DNA from: Nocardia bovistercoris
Lineage (GTDB): Bacteria > Actinomycetota > Actinomycetes > Mycobacteriales > Mycobacteriaceae
Reading direction: 5' to 3'
DNA: 64,000 bases
NCBI RefSeq assembly: GCF_015674855.1
Contig: NZ_JADMLG010000006.1
Location: 62,001 to 126,000, forward strand
This document shows positions 16,354-24,586 of this stretch, piece after piece. Each line of letters opens with the position of its first letter. Position 1 is the first letter of the stretch. The position numbers and the translations under genes are program-made. The notes below the pieces were generated by a model that made no database searches, had not been told where the DNA came from, and was given only the letters and a program-made list of their open reading frames with translations.

Positions 16354-16995
16354 TCACACGCCGGGTTCGCTCGACACGGTTCCGGTGAGAATCGAGCGCA
16401 GCCCGGCGGTGAAGCGCAGGTCGCGGTCGCCGGTCATGATGGCGATGATGTCGCCGGATTCGTCGACGCGCGCGAATCCGTTGCCCGCCAGGTCTTCGAG
16501 CAGTCCTTCCCACTCGCCGTCGTGCGCGAGTTCCAGATACGCCTGTTCCTCGATCACGAATCCGGTGGTGTAGGAACGCAGAACCGAGGCGAGATCGCCG
16601 GGGGTGTGCGGCGGTTCGACGACTTCGCGCAGCAAGGTCCGCAGCACGGTCGACAGTGCGGAGGTGGCGGCGAACGGCGAATAGGAGCCCGCGACGATGC
16701 GCCCGCCGTCGCGGAATCCGAGCATGGCGGCGCGCATGCGTTCGCAGCACGCCACGACCTGTTCGACAGTGGGGTGGTCGAGGTCGAGATCGGTGAGGTC
16801 GATGGTGCGGTAGATCGCGTCGGCCATCGCCCGCCGCAGATCCTTGCGGTCGCGCAGGTGTTTGTAGAGCGCTCCCGGCGTCACCTGCGCGGCGCTCGCG
16901 AGGCGGCGCATGGTGAGGGCGTCGAGCCCGTGCGCGCCGACGTAGTCGTGGGCGATATCGACCAGCCGGTCCCTACTCAATCCGCGTTTGACCAT
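16354..16995 (-). CDS. TetR family regulator of the monooxygenase
   Basis: A 213-residue TetR regulator from the ATG at 16995 (MVKRGLSRDRLVDIAHDYVG). The helix-turn-helix follows as LTMRRLASAAQVTPGALYKHL. The C-terminal region (RAAMLGFRDGGRIVAGSYSP) fits the TetR_C_1/tetracycline-repressor-like group. An open extension to a TTG at 17058 would overlap the palindrome at 17050-17066 and is less likely. It is divergent from an FAD monooxygenase gene, and two copies of one 17-bp palindrome lie between them, a layout like tetR/tetX or tetR/rox pairs. The ligand is probably the monooxygenase substrate. Confidence 0.88.
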   Translation of the reverse strand: MVKRGLSRDRLVDIAHDYVGAHGLDALTMRRLASAAQVTPGALYKHLRDRKDLRRAMADAIYRTIDLTDLDLDHPTVEQVVACCERMRAAMLGFRDGGRIVAGSYSPFAATSALSTVLRTLLREVVEPPHTPGDLASVLRSYTTGFVIEEQAYLELAHDGEWEGLLEDLAGNGFARVDESGDIIAIMTGDRDLRFTAGLRSILTGTVSSEPGV

Positions 16996-17049
16996 CGCCG
17001 CGAGCCTATCGGTGTCGGTATGAGGCGAAGCGCCCGGTTCGTACTCGAT

Positions 17050-17120
17050 GGTAAACAATGCTCACCATTGACATCGGACGCGCGCGGCCCCTACCGTCCG
17101 CCAGGTGAACATTGCTTACC
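17050..17120. promoter_or_regulatory. two 17-bp TetR operators between regulator and monooxygenase
   Basis: GGTAAACAATGCTCACC at 17050-17066 and, in the opposite sense, GGTGAACATTGCTTACC at 17104-17120. Both fit the near-palindrome GGTRARCAATGYTYACC. The right copy covers the GTG start of the monooxygenase (17105-17107), so repressor binding would block initiation itself. Confidence 0.85.
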
Positions 17121-18631
17121 AACCCGGCGCCGAGGTCCGGCGAACCGAGGTGATCGTCGCGGGCGCGGGCCCGACCGGCTCGATCCTCGCCCACGAACTG
17201 CGCGCGGCGGGCATCGATGTGGTCCTGCTCGACGCGCTCACCGGCCGCGCCGGACAGTCACGGGCGGGCGGCATCGGACCGCGCACGATCGAGATCTTCG
17301 ATCAGCGCGGCCTGCTCGAACTCCTGCTGCCGCGCACCCGCGAAGTGCGGGTCGGCCACTTCGCCGGAATACGCATGGACACCGATGATTTCGCCACTCG
17401 CTACCCCCACGGACTGGCCATCACCCAGAACGACCTGGAAGACCTCCTCGAGCGCCGCGTCACCGCGCTCGGCGCCCCCGTTCGGTGGGACTCTCCCGTG
17501 ACCGGCCTGCGTCAGGACACCGACGGTGTCGAGGTCGAGGTCGGTGGATCCGAACCGCGCCGTATCCGCGCCGCCTATCTGGTCGGCTGCGACGGCGGCC
17601 GCGGCGTCGTGCGCGCGGCGGCGGGTATCGGATGCACCGGCACCGAGGCCACCATGCTCGGCATGCTCTCCGACGTCGAAATGTCCTATCCGCCCGAGGA
17701 ATTCGTGTTGACCCGCCGCTGCCCACTCGGCGACTTCTCGGTCTTCGAACTCGAACCGGGCCGCTTCCGCGCGATGGTGCAACGACACGACCGCACCCCG
17801 GAGCGCGACACGGCCCCGACCTTCGACGAATTCCGCGCCCGCTTCCGCGATGTCGCCGGCATCGACTACGGAATGCACAGTCCCCGTTGGATTTCCCGCT
17901 TCAGCGACGCCACCCGGCTGGCCGACCACTACCGCGCGGGCCGAGTCCTGCTCGCGGGCGACGCCGCGCACATCCACTACCCCGCGGGCGGACAGGGCTT
18001 GAACACCGGCGTCCAGGACGCCGCCAACCTCGGCTGGAAACTCGCCGCGGTGCTGCGCGGAAACGCCCCCGACACCCTGCTCGACACCTACGAGTCCGAG
18101 CGTCGACCCGTGGGCGCGCAGGTCCTGCACAACACCCGCGCCCAGACCGCACTGCTGCGTCCCGGCCCGCACACCGACGCGCTGCGCGAGATCTTCGCCG
18201 ACCTACTGGCCACCGACGAGGTCCGACATCGCCTCGGCTACCGGCTCACCGCCCTCGACCTGCGCTACGACACCACCTGCGACCACCCGCTCGCGGGTCA
18301 CCGCGCCCCCGACATCGACCTCACCGGCGCCGCCCCGGCCACCCGCGTGCACGAACTCCTGCGCGCCGCCCGCCCGGTGCTGCTGTCGCTGGACCGTAAC
18401 CCGCCGCCTGCCGACGGGTGGACAGACCGCCTCGATGTGGTCGAAGCCCGCTGCGCCTCCGCCGTCTGGGCGATCCCGGGCGCGGGCGACATACCCGCCC
18501 CCGCCGCGCTGCTGATCCGGCCGGACGGCCACATCGCCTGGGCCACCGACGAATCCGGTGACGATCGCGGCTTGACGGAGGCGCTCACGATGTGGTTCGG
18601 TCCCCGTTCCCGACGACACCGACCCCGCTAG
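17105..18631 (+). CDS. FAD-dependent aromatic monooxygenase
   Basis: A 508-residue flavoprotein hydroxylase of the p-hydroxybenzoate hydroxylase group. The FAD dinucleotide motif VAGAGPTGSILAHELRAAG lies at about residues 18-36, and the second FAD motif GDAAHIHYPAGGQGLNTG at about 285. A thioredoxin-like C-terminal domain of about 120 residues ends the protein. Such enzymes hydroxylate phenols, polyketides or drugs using NAD(P)H and oxygen; rifampicin and tetracycline monooxygenases belong to the same superfamily, but the specific assignment cannot be made here. No ribosome site precedes the GTG, and the operator overlaps the start codon, so a leaderless message is likely. Its end overlaps the convergent gene by 47 bp. 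Confidence 0.9.
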   Translation: MNIAYQPGAEVRRTEVIVAGAGPTGSILAHELRAAGIDVVLLDALTGRAGQSRAGGIGPRTIEIFDQRGLLELLLPRTREVRVGHFAGIRMDTDDFATRYPHGLAITQNDLEDLLERRVTALGAPVRWDSPVTGLRQDTDGVEVEVGGSEPRRIRAAYLVGCDGGRGVVRAAAGIGCTGTEATMLGMLSDVEMSYPPEEFVLTRRCPLGDFSVFELEPGRFRAMVQRHDRTPERDTAPTFDEFRARFRDVAGIDYGMHSPRWISRFSDATRLADHYRAGRVLLAGDAAHIHYPAGGQGLNTGVQDAANLGWKLAAVLRGNAPDTLLDTYESERRPVGAQVLHNTRAQTALLRPGPHTDALREIFADLLATDEVRHRLGYRLTALDLRYDTTCDHPLAGHRAPDIDLTGAAPATRVHELLRAARPVLLSLDRNPPPADGWTDRLDVVEARCASAVWAIPGAGDIPAPAALLIRPDGHIAWATDESGDDRGLTEALTMWFGPRSRRHRPR

Positions 18632-19754
18632 ATTGCCCTAGATTTGCCGATTGTGCGGGCGCCTCGTCGACGCGGCGAGTCTGCTTCGCCAGGTGGTCGT
18701 CGAGTTGACGTTCGGCGCGTTCGGCGCGGGCGAGGGTCTGGAGGCGGGAGTCGTCCAGGGCCGCGATCCGGTCGGCGGATTCGCGGTGCGCGCGTTCGAG
18801 AGCGGCCGCGGACTCCGCGCGCAGAGTGGCGATCTCGGCGGCGGTGTCGGTGCGCACCGACCCCAGTTCGGCGCGGGTGCGGTCCAGTTCGTCGCGGACC
18901 CGACGCAGTTCCTCGCGCGCCTCGGCGACGGTGCGGTCCCGGTCGGCGACCGCGCGTTCGGCGCGGTCGATGGCGCGTTCCGCGTCGGCGGCGCGTTGCA
19001 CGGCCAGATCCCGTTCGGCCGCGGCGGCGGTGATCTGCTGGGCGGATTCGCGGCGCACCTGCTCGATGTCGACACCCGCCTTGCGCCGCGCGGCCTCCAC
19101 GTCTTCCGTGGCCTGCGCGCGGGCGCGGTCGACGTCGGCGGTGGCTTCCCGGCGAACGGCGCGGACCTCGGCCTCGGCCTCGCTGCGCGCCGCGAACACG
19201 TCCTCGGCGGCGCGCGCGCTCACCCGTTCGACCTCGCCCAACGCTTCGTCGCGCGCCGCCTGCGCCTCGGCGACCCGGATCTCGGCCTGTTCGGCGGCGA
19301 CGACAGCGTCCTCGACCACCGATTCCGCGTTCCGGCGCGCTGTTTCGGCGTCACGCCGCGCCTGTTCGGCCGCGACGGCCGCGACCTCGGCTTCGGCGAT
19401 CCGGCGCGCGGCGTCGGCCTGGACCGTCTGGACCTGGGCTTCGGCGATCGAAGGGTCGGCCAGTGTCGAGAGTTCGGCGACCGCGGCGGTGAGGTTGGTC
19501 CCCAATTGGTCGGCCAGTGTGCGGAACTGCGCGAGCAGTTCGTCGGCGCGCAACCTGGCGACCGTCACCGGCCCCTGCGGCGTCACGGTGACGGGTTCGG
19601 CGGCCCGCTGGGATTCCTCTTGCAGGCGTTGCCGTTCCCGCCAGGCCCGCCATCGGGTGTGTTCGGGGTTGTCGCAGTATTCCGGGGGACGCCCCGGCCC
19701 GCCCGCACGCACGATGGGACGGACACAGCCCGGAAAGTTGCATACGCTCGACAC
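18585..19754 (-). CDS. Cys-motif plus long coiled-coil protein
   Basis: A 389-residue protein of unknown function. The first 40 residues carry Cys5 and Cys10 (CNFPGC) and a third Cys with His in EYCDNPEHTRW, resembling a small zinc-binding recognition motif. From about residue 65 to 365 the sequence is almost unbroken Ala/Glu/Arg heptads, predicting a very long coiled coil. Similar proteins in Nocardia and Mycobacterium are labelled chromosome-segregation-like, and a KfrA-like DNA-binding role is also conceivable. The last 47 bp overlap the end of the convergent monooxygenase gene. The ATG at 19754 starts directly at the Cys motif. Confidence 0.75.
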   Translation of the reverse strand: MSSVCNFPGCVRPIVRAGGPGRPPEYCDNPEHTRWRAWRERQRLQEESQRAAEPVTVTPQGPVTVARLRADELLAQFRTLADQLGTNLTAAVAELSTLADPSIAEAQVQTVQADAARRIAEAEVAAVAAEQARRDAETARRNAESVVEDAVVAAEQAEIRVAEAQAARDEALGEVERVSARAAEDVFAARSEAEAEVRAVRREATADVDRARAQATEDVEAARRKAGVDIEQVRRESAQQITAAAAERDLAVQRAADAERAIDRAERAVADRDRTVAEAREELRRVRDELDRTRAELGSVRTDTAAEIATLRAESAAALERAHRESADRIAALDDSRLQTLARAERAERQLDDHLAKQTRRVDEAPAQSANLGQSSGVGVVGNGDRTTS

Positions 19755-20609
19755 CGGCGAATCCTAGCGTCGGGCGCTCACATTCCGGGGAATCGACCTG
19801 GTGGGGGATCCGGTGCGTATGGTCGGCTCGGGCGCATGCGACGCCCTCGTGAAGGTGCGCGGCTACCCCGAAGTCCGTACTCGATCACAATTCGTCGACA
19901 AGCGACGCGATACCTGACAATTGTCGGAACAATATCGCCGGGACGCCGTGTCCGACAATCGACAACCGACCGAGTCCGACCCCGAATATCTCGAATGTGC
20001 TTATACCGATGAATCGAATCGCCGAGAACGTCGCCTCGTCGAGACGTAACGTTCACCTGCGAAACAGGAAATCGAGGATCGATGGTCCGCCGAGACCGAA
20101 CCTTCCGATTCTCTCGGCATCCGACAGGCGGTTCCACGAATTCCGATAATTCGCAACACCGCTCGTCGAGGCCCGCTCCGGGGTCACCCACGCGGCCGAC
20201 CAACGGGCTCCCGCCCGCCGAATCGGCACCGCGGCGCGGCCACTCTCGAAACTTTCTCCATCCGTTGATATTTCAAGCACAAACCCGGCACCTCGCCAGC
20301 CGACCCGACCGCTGGAGACCGGTCGGAACAATCCGATTTATCGCGACTCCCGGACCGCGATCCGCGACCCCGACGTGACGTGAAGTCACGAAACTCCCAC
20401 GGGAAACAGGTCTTGACGCCACGCACCCGAAGTGCAAGCGTGTGAAGGTGGGCAGGCCCGAAAAGGTGTGTCCCAGCAGAAGGATGGGCTCCGTAGGTGA
20501 GTGCGCGAAGATTCGTCACCCACAGCTGAATACCTTGCCCCGAGTTCGGTAGTTCGTTCGAATTTCCTTGAACCGTCCATATATTTCGTCCACGAAGAGG
20601 AGAAATACG
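19755..20609. other. gene-poor leader before a small ORF
   Basis: About 850 bp with no convincing long frame and a lower GC content than its surroundings, notably at 19880-20060. It contains palindromes such as GACAATTGTC near 19917 and the inverted repeat CGTGAC/GTCACG at 20374-20390. Between 20385 and 20580 several short hairpins can be drawn, including GGTGA at 20496-20500 with TCACC at 20516-20520. I could not match it to a known riboswitch class. It may be a long untranslated leader or regulatory region for the small ORF at 20610. Confidence 0.45.
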
Positions 20610-20693
20610 ATGAGTGCCATAATCAGCCTCGGTTCCGCCGCCGTGGGAGCCGCCGCCAGCCTGCTGTGGGCACTGCTCGCGATCGTCATCTAG
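20610..20693 (+). CDS. 27-residue hydrophobic small protein
   Basis: A complete small ORF: ATG at 20610, TAG at 20691-20693. The strong ribosome site GAGGAGA ends 7 bases upstream, much better than at most genes in this window. The product starts MSAIISLG and ends LLAIVI. It has no charged residues, one Trp, and mostly Ala, Leu, Ile, Ser and Gly, which suggests one membrane-spanning helix. It lies downstream of a long gene-poor region and tail-to-tail with the methyltransferase gene at 20743. Possible roles are a membrane peptide, a type I toxin-like peptide or a regulatory leader peptide. I do not recognise a family. Confidence 0.55.
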   Translation: MSAIISLGSAAVGAAASLLWALLAIVI

Positions 20694-20742
20694 GACATCG
20701 CAAAGGCCGTGCGAACACTGACGGTTCGACCGGCCGACGTGT

Positions 20743-21456
20743 TCACACGCTGGATACCGGCGCGGGACCGGTATCCGGCGTACCGACCTTTTCGAGAGAG
20801 AATTCCAACAGACACCGTTGATCGGTCGGTTCGATCACCCGGTCCAGGATCAGTCCGTGCGGTGCGGCGAGCGCCCGGAATTCCTCGACCCGGCGCTCCC
20901 GTCCCCCGAACATCACCAGCATCGCGAGATCGAATTCGCTCGCGGCGCGCAGTCCGCCGACCGGTTCCACGACCAACACCCGCCCCGCCGGGTCGACGGC
21001 TTCCACGCAGCGACCGAGTATGCGCCCGGCGTGCTCGTCGTCCCAGTCGTGGAGGATGTCGACCAGCAGATACGCCTGCGCGCCCGCCGGGAGCGGATCG
21101 AAGAAGCTCGCGGCCGTGACCTCGGTCCGCGCCGCGACCCCGTGTGCGGCGAAGGTGTGTCGAGCCTCGGCGGCGGTCGGTTCCAGGTCGACGAGATGAC
21201 CGCGCAGACCGGGATGCGCGGCCATCACCGCGGCGAGCAGATCGCCTCGACCGCCGCCGACGTCCACGATCGAGGCGAAGCGCGACCAGTCGAACCCGGT
21301 GACGATGCGCGGAATCTGGTCACGGAGTCGGTGCCGCATCTGTCGGTCGAATGTGGCGCGCAGGTGCGGGGATTCGGCGAGGTCGGCCCAGAAGTCACGC
21401 CCGTATCGACGTGCGTAGCCCGCCTGTCCGGTGCTGACGCTGTGGCTGAGTTCCAC
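20743..21456 (-). CDS. O-methyltransferase catalytic domain, N-terminal domain missing
   Basis: A 237-residue SAM-dependent methyltransferase of the plant-type O-methyltransferase family 2. The SAM loop is VDVGGGRGDLLAAV and the catalytic-His region is ILHDWDDEHA. Intact members are about 330-350 residues with an N-terminal dimerization winged helix, absent here. The first usable start is the GTG at 21456 (VELSHSVSTGQAGYARRYG), but family-like sequence continues upstream in the same frame (CAAWRDWRLNLLHLEAAGG) with no start codon, until the TGA that ends the cupin gene at 21601. The gene is therefore probably a truncated remnant, or a minimal enzyme with a secondary start. Confidence 0.65.
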   Translation of the reverse strand: MELSHSVSTGQAGYARRYGRDFWADLAESPHLRATFDRQMRHRLRDQIPRIVTGFDWSRFASIVDVGGGRGDLLAAVMAAHPGLRGHLVDLEPTAAEARHTFAAHGVAARTEVTAASFFDPLPAGAQAYLLVDILHDWDDEHAGRILGRCVEAVDPAGRVLVVEPVGGLRAASEFDLAMLVMFGGRERRVEEFRALAAPHGLILDRVIEPTDQRCLLEFSLEKVGTPDTGPAPVSSV

Positions 21457-21600
21457 GAACGCCGACTCCGCGCGCCCGCCCGCGGCCTCGAGATGCAGCA
21501 GGTTCAGTCGCCAGTCCCGCCATGCGGCGCAGGGTTCGCGTGTGGTTGTCGTCCCCCATGGGATTCCACTGTGCCCTGCCCACGGGTCAGGGTGCGCGGT

Positions 21601-21963
21601 TCAGCGTTTGGCGTAGTCGGCCACGCCTTGCCAGTCGATCATGACGCACGGTTCGTCGCCGACGGTCCAGGCGTCGTGGCCGGGCGGCGCGATCATGAAA
21701 TCACCCGGGCCGTATACCTGCTTCTCGCCGTCGTCCATGACGACGGCCAGGTGGCCCGAGACGCAGTAGCCCATGTGCGGCGCTTGGCAGCTGTCGGTGT
21801 GCGCGATCGGTTTGACGTGTTCGGACCAACGCCAGCCGGGTTCGAAAACCGCTCGGCCGACCGGGCCGCTTTCGAGGTTGACGAGTTCGAGTCGGCCTTT
21901 ACCTTCCTCGAAGGTGCGCGTCTCCTCCGGGGCGTCGAAATTCTTCTTCACCAGACCAGACAT
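21601..21963 (-). CDS. cupin domain protein
   Basis: A 120-residue single-domain cupin. The core runs from VFEPGWRWSEHVKPIAHTDSC through the second motif YGPGDFMIAPPGHDAWTVGDEP, with a conserved His-rich first motif (His49, His55, His63 approximately) able to bind a metal. Such proteins are small dioxygenases, isomerases or ligand sensors. The stop TGA lies in the same reading frame as the methyltransferase fragment downstream, and no start codon separates them. It is probably transcribed with the amidohydrolase gene upstream at 22122. The substrate is unknown. Confidence 0.82.
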   Translation of the reverse strand: MSGLVKKNFDAPEETRTFEEGKGRLELVNLESGPVGRAVFEPGWRWSEHVKPIAHTDSCQAPHMGYCVSGHLAVVMDDGEKQVYGPGDFMIAPPGHDAWTVGDEPCVMIDWQGVADYAKR

Positions 21964-22121
21964 ATGCGTTCTCCCGTGTGACCCACCCCTACGGCTATGT
22001 GATGCGCATCACATTATACGGAGGGTCGCGAGCCCGCGACAAGGAGACGGCGAACAGCGGCGCCGCCACGACGAACGACCCGCAGATCGTCGCCCGACGG
22101 CACCGCCGCAACCGGTCGCGC

Positions 22122-23336
22122 TCAGCTCGCCTGGGCGGGAACCCGGGACCCGATCAGCTCGAGTGCGTTGTCACGCATCACCTTTCGGGTGTCCTCGTAG
22201 GAGAACTCCGGGAACTGCGGGATGTCGGCGGTGAAGGTGGTCGGGTCGGCGAGACCCTCGCCGTGCGGCCAGTCGGACCCGAACAGGATCTTGTCCACGC
22301 CGATGGTCTCGGCGAGCAGTTTGACGTCGTCCTCGTAGTAGGGCGCGATCCAGACGTTGTTCTTCAGCTGCTCGACCGGGTCCTCCTTGAAGTGGTACGG
22401 CGCGTTGTTCGCCACCTTCTTCAGGCGCTTGATCAGCCGGTAGACGAAGTAGGAGCCGTTCTCGATGCTGGCCACCTTGAGTTTCGGGTGGCGGGTGAAG
22501 ACCTGGTGCACGATCAGCGAGGCCATGGTGTCGTGGATGGCGCGGTCGTCGAGCAGCACGTTGTCGAGGGGGTCCTTCTTGCCGAATCCCTCGAAGGTCG
22601 CCTTGCCGCCCCACAGCGCGGCGATGGCGAGGTATCCGCTGTCGGAGAGGTGGAAGCCCACCGGGACACCGGCTTCGGCCAGTCGCGCCCACACCGGATC
22701 GTGCAGCGGGTCGCCGAGCGAGCGCGGACGGGTCACGCCGGGGACGGGCGCGGGGCGAACCAGCACCATCTTGGCGCCGCGAGCGAGCACGTACTCGACC
22801 TCTTCGACGGCCGCGACCGGGTCGGCGAGGGAGATGATCGGCGCGGCGACGATCCGGTGGTCGGGGCGGTCGAAGCCCCAGTCGTCGTCGAGCCACTGGT
22901 TGAACGCGTGCACCGAGGCCATGGTCGCGGGGATGTCGTGCTTGAGCGCTTCCTCGACGCCGCAGCCGAAGGTCGGCAGCATGAACACCGTCTCCAGGCT
23001 CTGCCGGTCCATGACGGTGACGCGCGCGTCACGGTTCTGATACTCGGGGTGTTCGGAGAGCCGGTCGACCTTCATCAGCGAGGCCGGGTCGACGCCCTCG
23101 GGGATCTCGCCGCGGAAGAGCAGGTCGAGGCAGCCGGGTTCGATGATCGGGTCGAAGGTGGGGTTCGGAATGAAGTGGTTGACCGTTCCGCCCATCACCG
23201 CCAGCGTGCGCTTGCCCGCGCTGACCATCTGCACGCCGCGGGTCTTGAACTCCTTGGGCAGGTGGCGGGTGAACGCGTCCAGCGTCTCGTAGTAGTGGTT
23301 GTCGACATCAACTGCCAGATAGTCCAGCTTCGTCAT
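22122..23336 (-). CDS. amidohydrolase family protein (ACMSD-like)
   Basis: A 404-residue metal-dependent amidohydrolase of the PF04909/ACMSD-like group. The first metal motif is DVDNHYYE with His14 in place of the usual HxH, the middle metal His is in VGFHLSD, and the catalytic Asp is in FGSDWPHGEG near the C-terminus. ACMSD-like members decarboxylate or hydrolyse ring-derived carboxylates, and many actinobacterial paralogues are uncharacterised. The ATG at 23336 is followed by the family start. The upstream AT-rich region carries an inverted repeat. The cupin downstream and the F420-type protein upstream suggest a catabolic or modification locus. Confidence 0.88.
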   Translation of the reverse strand: MTKLDYLAVDVDNHYYETLDAFTRHLPKEFKTRGVQMVSAGKRTLAVMGGTVNHFIPNPTFDPIIEPGCLDLLFRGEIPEGVDPASLMKVDRLSEHPEYQNRDARVTVMDRQSLETVFMLPTFGCGVEEALKHDIPATMASVHAFNQWLDDDWGFDRPDHRIVAAPIISLADPVAAVEEVEYVLARGAKMVLVRPAPVPGVTRPRSLGDPLHDPVWARLAEAGVPVGFHLSDSGYLAIAALWGGKATFEGFGKKDPLDNVLLDDRAIHDTMASLIVHQVFTRHPKLKVASIENGSYFVYRLIKRLKKVANNAPYHFKEDPVEQLKNNVWIAPYYEDDVKLLAETIGVDKILFGSDWPHGEGLADPTTFTADIPQFPEFSYEDTRKVMRDNALELIGSRVPAQAS

Positions 23337-23477
23337 TACCTGTCCTTTTCGCTCCGGACCGTCGAGGTTCGGTCCGCACGGTGTCCTCGGGACGGCACGG
23401 CCGAGTCCTCGCCCGCGCCGCGGCTCGGTGGTTCCCGCTTCCTCGCCGTCGAGACCTCACGGCAGACCATTCGCAAG

Positions 23478-23513
23478 TCTTATACGTATGTCTTACTGTA
23501 TATCTTTCAGTAT
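23478..23513. promoter_or_regulatory. AT-rich promoter with inverted repeat before amidohydrolase
   Basis: A markedly AT-rich island in GC-rich DNA. It contains ATACGTAT and the inverted repeat TACTG at 23494-23498 with CAGTA at 23508-23512. It lies 142 bp upstream of the amidohydrolase start and is a plausible promoter/operator; the binding factor is unknown. Confidence 0.5.
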
Positions 23514-23576
23514 AGCTCCGCGCAAGTCCCCCGCCAGTGCGCCCCTCCCCCGCTCACGCGCCCGCGGCGCGCGAGA

Positions 23577-23969
23577 TCACTTCGCCGTGAACCTGGTCGC
23601 GTCGAGAATCAGCACGACCCGGTCGAGCACGTCGTCGGGCAGCCCGTTCTCGGCCTCGCCGTAGCGCTCGTTCAGCTCGCGATAGAACTTGCCCTCCTCG
23701 TCGGCGAGCACCGTGATCAGCCAGCCCTGCGTCTGCAGGCACCGCGATGGCTTGTCCGGATCGGTGAGCAGGAACGAGTAGTTCGGGTTCGCCTGCAAAC
23801 TTGTGAACTTGCGGCGCGGAATCGTGTGACTCATCCGCAGTCGCGCGCCATCCCATTTGAAGCGCATCGGAGTCTGATCCGGCGCGCCGTGCGGTGTCAC
23901 CGTCGCGAGCACCCCGACGATCGGGCGCTCGAGCAGATCCTCGTATCCGGCAGGCACTTTCGAGATCAT
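23577..23969 (-). CDS. PPOX-class F420-dependent protein
   Basis: A 130-residue split-barrel protein of the pyridoxamine-phosphate-oxidase-like class. The strands read PIVGVLATVTPHGAPDQTPMRFKWDGARLRMSH, then FTSLQANPNYSFLLTDPD, with WLITVLADEE near the C-terminal half. In mycobacteria and Nocardia this class commonly binds F420 and reduces enones or other substrates. GGAG lies 6 bases before the ATG at 23969, which is preferred to the ATG at 23984. The amidohydrolase gene is downstream on the same strand but separated by 240 bp with its own AT-rich promoter. Substrate unknown. Confidence 0.85.
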   Translation of the reverse strand: MISKVPAGYEDLLERPIVGVLATVTPHGAPDQTPMRFKWDGARLRMSHTIPRRKFTSLQANPNYSFLLTDPDKPSRCLQTQGWLITVLADEEGKFYRELNERYGEAENGLPDDVLDRVVLILDATRFTAK

Positions 23970-24185
23970 GGCTGACTCCACCATCGGTTCGCAGTGAGAT
24001 GTATCGAGGTCGTACGCGTGGTGATCACCGAGCGGCCGACGACACCAACACCATTACAGTATGAACCACGGTAACACTCGCGCAGCGGAGATCGGAGCGC
24101 ACCGATCCGACACCCGGGCCGCGGCTCGATCCGGGTGCGCGGGCGCCCGGTAGGCCGATGATCCGCGCCGCTCGGGCAACCCGAA

Positions 24186-24563
24186 TCACACCGGTCCGGC
24201 GGCGGCCATGATGGCATGCCAGGGCGTTGCGTCGAAGATGATGGTGATCGCGACTATGCAGCCGCCCTCGAGTCGGAAGTGCTCGGCTGTGCGTTGGATG
24301 CCGACCGGCGAGTCGGTGTGGATGTCGTAGATCAGGGTCGCCTCGGTGTCGGCGTACAACTCACTGATGAGATCCACGCGGGTGACGATGCCGAGCAGGC
24401 CTTCCAGTCCGGCCAGATGACCGGTGGGGCTGTCGGAGGTGACGAACGGGCTGGAGAAGGTGAAGACTTCGCCGATATGGGCGGCCGCGGCGGGGACGTC
24501 ACCACGGAACTTGGCGTCGTGATACGCCCGAACCGTCGGTCGCGTCGAGGAATCGATGGTCAT
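24186..24563 (-). CDS. SnoaL/NTF2-like protein
   Basis: A 125-residue protein with the small SnoaL-like fold: TVRAYHDAKFRGDVPAAAAHIGEVFTFSSPF, then GLEGLLGIVTRVDLI and LEGGCIVAITIIFDATPWHAIM. The ATG at 24563 is preceded by CAGGAAA, so the open extension to 24659 is rejected. The MarR gene at 24587-25144 is upstream on the same strand with 23 bp between them, so the two are almost certainly an operon. It may bind or modify a small aromatic compound sensed by the MarR protein. Reaction unknown. Confidence 0.83.
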   Translation of the reverse strand: MTIDSSTRPTVRAYHDAKFRGDVPAAAAHIGEVFTFSSPFVTSDSPTGHLAGLEGLLGIVTRVDLISELYADTEATLIYDIHTDSPVGIQRTAEHFRLEGGCIVAITIIFDATPWHAIMAAAGPV

Positions 24564-24586
24564 GGTCGGCTTTCCTGTCGCAGTTT

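Noticed and set aside
17105..18631. Assignment as rifampicin or tetracycline monooxygenase
   Set aside because: The superfamily fits, but no residue pattern singles out these drugs, so it is kept as a general FAD monooxygenase.
20374..20609. Cobalamin, M-box or other known riboswitch before the 27-residue ORF
   Set aside because: Fragments such as GGGAAACAGGT and GTAGGTGAG look similar in part, but the conserved core and order are not present. Only generic hairpins can be claimed.
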